The notes beneath the pieces were generated by a model. The model made no database searches. It was given only the letters and a program-made list of their open reading frames with translations, and was not told the DNA's origin. The translations under genes were made by a program, and so were the position numbers. Of a stretch of 11,667 bases of DNA, positions 1 to 7,300 are shown in pieces. This DNA is from Victivallales bacterium (GTDB lineage Bacteria; Verrucomicrobiota; Lentisphaeria; Oligosphaerales; Lenti-02), in the NCBI GenBank assembly GCA_018648945.1, contig JABGQJ010000192.1, positions 1-11,667 on the forward strand, written 5' to 3'. Positions within the stretch are counted from its first letter, which is position 1. Each line of letters begins with the position of its first letter.

Positions 1-105
1 CACAGCGAACTGGTCCAGGGCCGGGGAGCGGCAGGTACCTCCGTGAACCAACACGAAGGGTACTGCGTTGGCGCTACTGTCCGGGGTTGGGGCTGGCGAA
101 GCCAT
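1..105 (-). CDS. Possible N-terminus of an alpha/beta-hydrolase (partial, runs off left edge)
   Basis: A leftward frame opens with ATG at 105-103, inside the last codons of the double beta-helix gene, and stays open for 35 codons to the window edge. After a low-complexity start rich in Ala, Pro and Ser it reads VPFVLVHGGTCRS, which resembles the hydrophobic strand plus HGG oxyanion-loop motif at the start of many alpha/beta-hydrolases and esterases. Against it: there is no Shine-Dalgarno sequence before the ATG, only 35 codons are visible, and any frame overlapping a GC-rich gene can stay open by chance. If real, its start overlaps the upstream gene by 32 bases, consistent with translational coupling at the end of the leftward operon. 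An esterase would suit a glycan-processing cluster, but that is inference. Confidence 0.3.
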   Translation of the reverse strand, partial: MASPAPTPDSSANAVPFVLVHGGTCRSPALDQFAV

Positions 106-2275
106 GCTGGGGGGCGTAGTCGTAGGTGGTGGGTTTGGCGGTCCAGTTTAGGATGTCGAGGCGGTTGTCGAGACAGACGTTCTGGGCGAAGTAGTTGCCG
201 GAGGCGTTGGCCTTGATGTTGATGCCGGCCCTGCCGTCGTTGCGGGTGAGGCGGTTGTTGAAGATGTAGTTGCGGTCGGCGGTCTTCTCCTTGCTTCTAC
301 CGCCGACGGAAATGCCCGTGCTTCGCTCGGCTTCGGGGTCTCCCTCGATGTCGTTGCAGGCGACGAGGTTGTTCTCTGTGGACAGTTTGACGGCCTGGGT
401 CCAGATGGCGACGCCGCCCACCTGGCTGCCGACGCAGCGGTTGGCGAAGGCGGTGTTGAACTTCACTCCCTCTTCGAGGAAGATGGCGGAGTGGTACTTA
501 TTGCCGGAGACGGTGTTGTAGAGGGCGGCGCTGGAGAAGCAGTAGGCGTCGAAGTCGATGGTCATGCCGCCACCGTGGAAGCGGTTGCCGAGGGCATACG
601 CACGCTTGGTGGCGTGAAACCAGACGCCGCGATGGCCGGGGTCCCGGATCTCGCAGCCGCGTACCACAAAAGCCCCGCCATGCTGTTTGGCACTGACCGC
701 GTTGGTGGACTGGGAGCCGACGCGACCGTGGGGGGAGCTCAGATCGATCTGCACGCCGTCGAGGAGGAAGGCGTTGTTGCCTTTCATCCCGGTGAACGCG
801 TTGTAGACCTTGGTGGCGGAAAAGACCTTGCCGCCGGAGAAGGAGGCACAACCCTTGCCGGCCATCTTCACGAGTTCGAGGCGGTGGGTACCCTCAGGGA
901 TACACTCGTTGGTGATGGTGCCGTAGAGGAGAACACAGGTGTGGCTGGGGACGTTCAGGCCTTCCTTGGAGCGGACGACGAAGTCACCGGTGAGTTTCGC
1001 CACAATGACCTTGTCGGGATTCGCGGTTCGGGTGGCAAGTAGCCGGGCCGCGACTTCCTTCACATCCATCGGCGTACCGCCGGAGTCGATGGAGATATCA
1101 TGGCGCGCCATCGGCATGTCGCTCTTGCCCGCCCCCTGCCAGATGACGCGCTCGTTGTGCGGATTAGCGACGGTTGGCGGGTTGAAGTAGCTGGTGCCGG
1201 GGTGGGGCACGTCCTGAGCCGTGATTCCCTGGTTCGCTTCCATGACATTGTACTTGCCACCACCAGTGAGCTCCTGCCGATTCGAGAAGCGGTTCCAGCA
1301 GACGGTTGCACTCTTGCCGACGATGTCCGCTCCGGTCTGGTTGTCCTGAATGGCGTTCTCATAGACCAGGGCGTGTTCGCTCGAGGCAGCGAGGACCAGA
1401 CCGGTGGTGTTGGCGATGAGCTGGTTGCGGGTGATGGTTGCGCCCTTGGCTGCAAACACAATGCCGATGGCGTTGGCGGCGCAGATGTTGTTGGCGAGGA
1501 GAGCCCCGGGAGAGGAGATGTCGAGACCGTTCCCCTGGTTGCCCGTGATCCGGTTGTCGAGGGCGATGAACTGGGCGCTCTGCCGGACAGTCACGCCGTT
1601 GCCGCCACAGCGGGTGACAGTGGAACGGGTCAGGGACACGCCGTCTGCATACCGGTCCGCGCCGCGGCCGACGATGTCCACTCCGCCCGCGCCGCAGGCC
1701 GTGACCAGCAGGCTGTCCAGGTGCACCTTGCCGCTGTTCTGTACGCGGATGCCGGTGAGTGCCGCCCCGGCCCCATCGATCACCCCGCATTCGACGGGGT
1801 CGGGCTTCTCTGAGGCGAGACTGACGAACTCCGCATCCTTGATCAGCACCAGTTCGCTGGCCTTGCAGCCGAGGGTGGCCGCGATCCGGGCTCCCTTGCG
1901 GAAGATGAAACAGGTCCTGGACGAAGGCATCAGAGGGGTCTTGGCGATGGTGATGATTCCCTCGACAGTTACCACCAAGACTGCTGACGGCGCGGCAGCG
2001 CGCTGCGCATCCAGCACGCTCTGGGCCTCTTTGCCCGTGCAGGTTCCGAGGGTGACGTGGACGACCTTCTCCCCCTTGGCCATGACGAACGGCATACGGG
2101 GTGTCCGATAGAAATCGGGTAACAGCCTGAGCTGATCCACCGCCGCTCCCTGGGCAACTTGAGGACAGCCGTTAGTGTCCGTTCCGGGCAAGCTGGGGGT
2201 GATTGACTGGCACCCCGGGGAGAGCAGTTGCAGGACTGCGGCGGCGAGTAGCAGTGTTCCGATGGGACTTCTCAT
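74..2275 (-). CDS. Exported protein with two tandem right-handed beta-helix domains
   Basis: 733 residues. The start has a clear ribosome binding site (AAGGAAG at 2284-2290, 8 bases upstream). Residues 1-21 form a signal peptide ending SPGC; Cys22 could be a lipidated residue, but the lipobox is atypical (Ser at -3, Pro at -2). Residues about 85-340 and 405-710 each show the spaced N-x-I/V, G-N-x and G-I/V-x-V pattern of parallel beta-helix rungs (for example the NRITGN, NQLIAN and NRLTRN repeats). Each half opens with a similar hydrophobic stretch followed by a PS-x-TC motif (117-122 and 443-447), so the domain looks duplicated. Such folds occur in polysaccharide lyases, glycoside hydrolases and periplasmic epimerases; I cannot assign a family or catalytic residues. 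It lies 18 bases downstream of the deacetylase gene and is probably co-transcribed. The gene call is secure; the activity is unknown. Confidence 0.92.
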   Translation of the reverse strand: MRSPIGTLLLAAAVLQLLSPGCQSITPSLPGTDTNGCPQVAQGAAVDQLRLLPDFYRTPRMPFVMAKGEKVVHVTLGTCTGKEAQSVLDAQRAAAPSAVLVVTVEGIITIAKTPLMPSSRTCFIFRKGARIAATLGCKASELVLIKDAEFVSLASEKPDPVECGVIDGAGAALTGIRVQNSGKVHLDSLLVTACGAGGVDIVGRGADRYADGVSLTRSTVTRCGGNGVTVRQSAQFIALDNRITGNQGNGLDISSPGALLANNICAANAIGIVFAAKGATITRNQLIANTTGLVLAASSEHALVYENAIQDNQTGADIVGKSATVCWNRFSNRQELTGGGKYNVMEANQGITAQDVPHPGTSYFNPPTVANPHNERVIWQGAGKSDMPMARHDISIDSGGTPMDVKEVAARLLATRTANPDKVIVAKLTGDFVVRSKEGLNVPSHTCVLLYGTITNECIPEGTHRLELVKMAGKGCASFSGGKVFSATKVYNAFTGMKGNNAFLLDGVQIDLSSPHGRVGSQSTNAVSAKQHGGAFVVRGCEIRDPGHRGVWFHATKRAYALGNRFHGGGMTIDFDAYCFSSAALYNTVSGNKYHSAIFLEEGVKFNTAFANRCVGSQVGGVAIWTQAVKLSTENNLVACNDIEGDPEAERSTGISVGGRSKEKTADRNYIFNNRLTRNDGRAGINIKANASGNYFAQNVCLDNRLDILNWTAKPTTYDYAPQHGFASPNPGQ

Positions 2276-2293
2276 GTGCAGTACTTCCTTGGC

Positions 2294-3154
2294 TTAGCAA
2301 TCGAGCACGTCCTTGAAGGTGACCCATTCGGTGATGCCGTGCGCACTGGCCATCCAGTCGAAGAGTTCGTCGTAGAGCCGGGAGATGAGATCGAGTTGCA
2401 GCCCCATCCGATTGTAGTGGGAGAGGAATACCCCGAACTCGGCGTCACCGAGTGCCGTGATGGTGTTGGTGACCTCACGCTTGAACATGCGGAGGGCCAA
2501 GTCGTAGTCGTCGGGCTCGATACCGCCGATGACGAGATCCTCGATACAGGGGATCTCGGTGACGCCTGGTGGGACCACGAAGGGGCGCCCGTCCAGATCC
2601 GGTTGCCAGGGCTCGAGCTCGGGATTCCGCGTCATCATGAAGCCGGTGGCAGCCGGGTTGATGGAGCGGCTCGCCGAGTAGCGGATACCGGATTCGTACA
2701 TGGCTTGGTAGGCGTTGGGACCGATGCTGAAGCACGGCGCACGGAAGATCAGCGGGGGTTCGTCGAACACGCGGCGATAGAGATCCACCCCTTCGATGAA
2801 CTTGCGCCGCTGTTCCGCCAGCGAGTGTTCGGCCTCGTACTTGGCACGGTTGGCCTCATACTCCTCGAAGATGCGCGGAACGTGCTTGCGGATGCTCTCA
2901 TTCGGCAGTCCGAATTCGAGGCAATGGTGGATCAGGCCGTGGAGCTGGAAGTCATGCCCCCCTGCCCTGGCTTTCTCGACCGATGCCAGCCACTCGGTTT
3001 GCTCCGTGCCGGGTCGCCCGCTCGGCTTCGGCACCCAGAAGAAGGTCCCGGGGATGTCTCGTCCATCCAGCCATTCCGTCACGCCTTCGAACCACGTGAT
3101 CGGACGCTTGCCCCGGGCCGAGCCCACATCGTCACTGGTGAATACGAACTTCAT
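2294..3154 (-). CDS. Polysaccharide deacetylase-like (NodB-homology, CE4-type) protein
   Basis: 286 residues with no signal peptide or membrane segment, so probably cytoplasmic. The canonical motifs of the NodB/CE4 fold can be read in order: motif 1 TSDDVG (Asp8, Asp9), motif 2 GHDFQLHGLIHH (residues 66-77, matching GHExxxHxxxH with His72 and His76 as expected metal ligands), motif 3 FRAP (Arg138) and motif 5 LSH (His246). The family hydrolyses N- or O-acetyl groups on sugars using a divalent metal held by Asp-His-His; the triad is intact here, so catalysis is plausible. An insertion between motifs 2 and 3 (about 90-130) is helical and charged. It sits 18 bases before the double beta-helix gene and 253 bases after another deacetylase-fold gene. 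The chosen ATG has GGAGA at 3161-3165, which lies partly in a short inverted repeat. The substrate is unknown; de-acetylation of imported oligosaccharides is an inference. Confidence 0.9.
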   Translation of the reverse strand: MKFVFTSDDVGSARGKRPITWFEGVTEWLDGRDIPGTFFWVPKPSGRPGTEQTEWLASVEKARAGGHDFQLHGLIHHCLEFGLPNESIRKHVPRIFEEYEANRAKYEAEHSLAEQRRKFIEGVDLYRRVFDEPPLIFRAPCFSIGPNAYQAMYESGIRYSASRSINPAATGFMMTRNPELEPWQPDLDGRPFVVPPGVTEIPCIEDLVIGGIEPDDYDLALRMFKREVTNTITALGDAEFGVFLSHYNRMGLQLDLISRLYDELFDWMASAHGITEWVTFKDVLDC

Positions 3155-3407
3155 GCTTGGTCTCCAAGGTGCACGGCAGCGCTGCTACTTGAGAAGCCGA
3201 CGCAACGGCATCGCCGGGACAGTAGCCCAGATATCCGCAAGTGGAAGCCCCAGCATGGGTATGGGCTGGGAAGCCGCGGCATCGTCCCCGGCTTGTTCTT
3301 GTATGTGTAAGGGGCACCGTGTGCCGCGACTCCCGTCCCCAGAGTCCGCCATCCCCTCTGATCCACGCATTCACCCATCATCCTCTATTCCCTCCCACAT
3401 TCCGTAC
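3155..3407. other. 253-base spacer inside the leftward operon
   Basis: No convincing gene lies between the two deacetylase-fold genes. Short leftward frames here are not supported by start signals or protein-like composition. Visible elements are a CCCAGC/GCTGGG inverted repeat (3249-3254 with 3265-3270, 10-base loop), a GGCAC-CGT-GTGCC hairpin (3313-3325), a GCAGCGCTGC palindrome (3176-3185), and a strand-biased stretch next to the upstream stop codon (about 3360-3403) with almost no G on the plus strand. None is followed by a T-run in the leftward direction, so I see no classical terminator. Every other complete junction in the leftward unit is under 50 bases, so this spacer could hold an internal promoter, an mRNA processing site or a small RNA, or be remnant sequence. 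Confidence 0.5.
3156..3168 (-). promoter_or_regulatory. Inverted repeat overlapping the ribosome binding site of the deacetylase gene
   Basis: Read on the transcript strand, CTTGG-AGA-CCAAG is a perfect 5-base inverted repeat with a 3-base loop, ending two bases before the ATG at 3154. The ribosome binding site GGAGA (3161-3165) spans the last two stem bases and the loop. A hairpin here would partly hide the site and could lower or tune translation. The stem is short, so the effect may be small. The arrangement is visible; the regulation is inferred. Confidence 0.4.
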
Positions 3408-4337
3408 CTACTCCCCAATCGGGAAGTCCCAACCCCCGGCGGCATGGTAGTGGTCGGTGACTTCGCTGGGGCGCATCCAGGTGATCTGTCCCTGCAGATG
3501 CCGCTCAATCCGCTCGACGACGGTCCGGAAGGCAGCCCAGCCAAGACCATTGATGGGGTTGGCTCCCTGCCAGTGCATGTACCAGATGCAGTAGGGGTCG
3601 CCGCTGCGGAGGTGAGCCACGATCAGCCCAGCATCGCCAGCGTCCGTGATGTAGTAGTCTGCATTGACGCGTTCTGGGTTGTTTTCCCAGATGCCGAACT
3701 GGTCGGTGGCGTTGGGCATTAGGTCGTAGACCCCATACTCACCATCGTGAGCTTTGCGGTGTAGACCGTAGCCGGTCTCGCTGAAGTCGAAGAAGCACGG
3801 GACGGTCTTGCTACGGAAGGTGCCCTGCTTGGCAAGGCGAAGCAACGCCTGCCAGAGATTGGGACTCGGCTCGGTGATGCCTGCCGAGCGGAGTTCGGCG
3901 TAACGCCGGGTGCAGGCATCGCACCCGCAGCCTGGCATGGTGAGCCCGGTGAACCGAATGCCAGCCTTCGCACCTTCGGCAATGATGCCGGCGAAGTAGG
4001 CCTCGTATTCCTCGACGCTCACCCCGGGTTCGTGTAGCCACACCCCCTCGTGCTGTCCATTCTCCCGAGCTTGGCCAGCCTGGAAGTCGAACAGACTCTC
4101 GTGGGTCATGAGCTCCAAATGCGTGTCGACGCGGCAGTTGAAAGCGCGTTGGGCTTGGGCCAGGTAGAGCGCCTCTTCAGCCGTCGTGTCTTGGCACATC
4201 GACCTGCCCTCGACGCCGAGGATGACACTGGACTCTCCCGCAATGCCGTGCGCCACGCAGTAGTCGAGGAACTGCTGGAAGGCGTGGGTGCCTGCTCTAT
4301 ACGGACCGGTGTCGTCACAGTAGAAGGAGAGTATCAT
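3408..4337 (-). CDS. Deacetylase-fold protein with degenerate metal site and CxCxxC cluster
   Basis: 309 residues, no signal peptide. I chose the ATG at 4337 over the one at 4349 because GGAG (4344-4347) sits 6 bases before it, and it gives the start MILSFYCDDTG, parallel to the start of the neighbouring deacetylase. Motif 1 is CDD (Asp8, Asp9). The motif 2 region reads THLELMTHESLF (72-83): His73 and His79 are present, but the second ligand expected four residues after His79 is Phe83. A PGCGCDAC segment (135-142) gives Cys137, Cys139 and Cys142, a CxCxxC arrangement similar to the structural zinc site I recall from GH42 beta-galactosidases. WYMHW near residue 255 may be the motif 5 His. The fold looks like the NodB/glycoside hydrolase barrel group, but a classical deacetylase reaction is doubtful. 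It begins 41 bases after the stop of the propeller gene, so the two are very probably co-transcribed. Confidence 0.85.
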   Translation of the reverse strand: MILSFYCDDTGPYRAGTHAFQQFLDYCVAHGIAGESSVILGVEGRSMCQDTTAEEALYLAQAQRAFNCRVDTHLELMTHESLFDFQAGQARENGQHEGVWLHEPGVSVEEYEAYFAGIIAEGAKAGIRFTGLTMPGCGCDACTRRYAELRSAGITEPSPNLWQALLRLAKQGTFRSKTVPCFFDFSETGYGLHRKAHDGEYGVYDLMPNATDQFGIWENNPERVNADYYITDAGDAGLIVAHLRSGDPYCIWYMHWQGANPINGLGWAAFRTVVERIERHLQGQITWMRPSEVTDHYHAAGGWDFPIGE

Positions 4338-4343
4338 GTTCCG

Positions 4344-4347
4344 CTCC
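4344..4347 (-). promoter_or_regulatory. Ribosome binding site that favours the internal ATG at 4337
   Basis: GGAG on the leftward strand lies 6 bases before the ATG at 4337-4335. The first ATG of the frame (4349) has no comparable site, and this GGAG overlaps its own first codons. This is why the gene is annotated four residues shorter than the longest possible frame. Confidence 0.65.
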
Positions 4348-4378
4348 ATGGATCATCGACAGGATTCCCGTCCGGACC

Positions 4379-7300
4379 TTACCAGACGTCCACGCCGAGC
4401 CAGCTGGTTATCCCCTTTGGCTCATAGCCCAGGTCGTTGGTGATGATGACCTGCCGGGTCTTGCTGGCGCGGATCTTGGTGGCTTTGAGGGCCAAGGTGT
4501 GCTTGCCAGCCCCGATCTTGACTGGCTGACGAGCGGATGAATCGCGCAGGAGATCCCAGAAGGCGGTTCCCGGAATGCTCCCGGAATGTCCCTTGCAGGT
4601 GACATCAAACCACAGATTGGTGGACTGCCACGGGTTCTCGTCCAATCGCCAATCCATCCTTGCGTACCCCGCGCGAGTCCGTTCGGCAGGCTCTGTCTGC
4701 ACCCATATGGCGTACTTCCCTGCCCTAGGCAGCTCGAACGGAATCCGCAGCGTGTCCCCGCTGGGCCAGGTGGCCTGTGCCTGAAGCTGCACCAATACCC
4801 GGTCGATGGGCATGGTCGTGGCTTTGTGTAGCGCCGACGGCACTGACTCGTTGCCCTGGAGATCAACAGCCGTCACGCGGTAGTGGTAGGCCGTGCCGGC
4901 CTGGAGGCCCCAGTCGACCAACGCGGTTTCTCCGGGGGAATGCACCAGGAACTGCTGGTCGGTACCCGGATCGTCACCAGCGCGGCAGTAGACGTTGTAG
5001 TGATGCAGGTCGGGCTCCTTGGCGGGCTGCCAGGACAGGCTGACATCGAAGCGGCGTCCCTCTGAGCGCAATCCGTTTACCGGTGCGGGTGAAACGCGGT
5101 CCACGCCCAGCTTTCCGGAAGGTCTGAACGAGGTATCGGTTGCCAGGCAGATTTGATCCACCAGCAGACCGACTTCCAGGGCGGAGATGCTGAGCCGGTG
5201 CCGGCCAGCGGCAAGTCGTCGCCCGGCGCCTTGGGATAGTCGAATCCAGCGCAACTCCGGCCAATCCACCGAGGTGCTCCCCAGGTGATCACCGTCCACA
5301 CCGACCCTCATTTCGCCGCCGACCCCTGTATGTCCGACGCGAAGCCACACGGAATAGACGCCTTCACGAGGCACGGTCAGGGCCAGCTGGAGAGGGGTCT
5401 TGACGCCGGGGGCCCGCATGGCCGCGCAACGGTCGTCACTGGCCGTTCCGGGAAGGAACCACGGTCCCCACCACAGATTCATGCCCGCCTCCTGTTCGGC
5501 CTCGCAGACGACCACAACGGGACCTTGCCATCTGGTCGAGCCGACTGCTGGCACCAGAGCTTCCGCGCTATAGCGGCTCGGTAGCCCGCTGTGCTCCACG
5601 GCCGCGACCACATATGCTGTCTCACTGGCAGGCGGCGCGGCATCGACGAATGTCGTCTGCGTCGTAAGCGTCTGTGTCACCTGCTGCCACCCTCCCCCAC
5701 TCGCGGACGAGCGGAAGACATGGTAACCCCGGGTCTCGGCGTGATATTCGCCGGGGGACCAGGACAGTTTCACTCCCTCTGCCGCACGCTGCCCGCTCAA
5801 CCCGGTCGGGGGATCGGGCCGCCGGGCTACGACCTGATAGAAATCTATGTCACCGAGCATATTGGAGGCATAGCCGATCTTGGTGCCGTCCGGGCTCAGA
5901 TCCAGGTGGGCCTCACACCAGTAATTGGACTGAAAGAGCTTGGCGTTGGTGATCGCGATCTGCTGGAACCAGTTCTCGTGTTCGGGGTAGATCATGGTGA
6001 TGGGCAGGCGCGTGGTAGCGGCAAACCAGTCGGGATCGGGACCCCAGGTGGTGTGTCCGCCTGATTGCGGGTAGACGACCCGTCCCTTGCCGCTGGCCAG
6101 GTCGAAGACGGTCATGCCGTTGCGCTGGCAGGCCACTTGACCGCCGCCGGGGGCGTAGGCGCGATGCCCGAAGTGCTTCGGCAGGTACTGGCGGCGCTTG
6201 CCCGTGTAGGGGTTCATGTGCCACTCGCCGTTGTAGTAGCCTGGGTCATCGTCCCACTGGTTGCTCTCGTACATCCAGGCCACGGTGTAGTTGCTGTCCT
6301 TGGTGAACCACACCTGATGCGAATTCCCCGCAAAATCAAAGCGCTTCGCAGTTCCTGTTTGGGTGTCAATGATGTAGCCGAAGGAGGTAGGCGGCGTCTT
6401 GATCTTGTTCTGGTGCCCCAGGATTGCCAACAGGCGTTTGCCGTCCCGACTCACGGGCGGCAGGAAGACGCCCCATTGCGGTGGTCGATCGGGGATGGTG
6501 AAGAGCTTCCTCGTTTTTCCGGTCAGCACGTCCGTCACGCAGACGGATTCCGTGTCGCGGTCAAAGCGGAAGACCTCATGCCCGTTCAGTCGGCTCCACG
6601 GTCCTGCCGACACCCCTGTCCTGAGACTGGCCCCACCCGCCGGCAACAGCACCGTCCGCCCCGGACGGGACGATCGGAGCAGGAGACGTGACCCATCCAG
6701 ATTCCACGGCGTCATCTCCGAGTAGTCGTGGCGGGTGGAGTTCGGCTCGTGGCTCATTTTCCATATCTCGGCACCGGTGGCCGAATCGCGGAAGATGGTA
6801 CGCTCGCCCTGATACACATCGCCATGGCGCACCAGATCGTAGGGCTTGAACCGGCGACGACGGGCCAGCTCAGCCAGGTTGTGAATCGGGTGTGCCCTCG
6901 GCGGCCTGGCGCCCATGCTGGGCCGCGTCTGGGAGCGGTGTATGGAGACGTTGTCGATGTGTGCCTCGCCAGTGACGTCCGTAGCGGAGAACAGTGCGTG
7001 CATGCGGTGTGCTGTGGTCGGGGCGGTGAATACATGGCTGATCTTCTGCCATTCACCGGTCAATGTGACGCGGGTCGGGCCGAAACGTGTCTTCGGATCG
7101 AACAGATACACTCGCGTGGCGATGGGAATACTGCCCTTGGCCCAGGCTGTCATCTCGTACGTAGCCCCGGGAACGACCGGGATCACGGGCGAGACGAGGT
7201 AGGGATACCACTTGGCTTGCACAGTCTTGCGGTACGTGACCGAGCGACTCCCTGACTGGGCTGTCGCAGAGCTGGTGGAGATCTCTCCCTGCGGCTCGGG

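Noticed and set aside
491..1813. Long rightward open frames opposite the double beta-helix gene
   Set aside because: These are antisense shadows of a GC-rich gene: Val/Gly/Ala-rich, with no motifs or start signals.
3151..3381. Short leftward frames (60-80 codons) in the 253-base spacer
   Set aside because: They overlap each other, have no good ribosome binding sites, and their composition does not look like protein.
3326..3407. G-quadruplex in the leftward transcript
   Set aside because: GGG runs are present, but most loops are longer than about 12 bases, so a stable structure is not well supported.
4338..4349. Start at 4349 for the degenerate deacetylase-fold gene
   Set aside because: It has no good ribosome binding site, and GGAG at 4344-4347 is ideally placed for the ATG at 4337.
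6065..6691. 208-codon rightward frame opposite the propeller
   Set aside because: No recognisable domain or start signal; it is explained by the third-position GC of the leftward gene.
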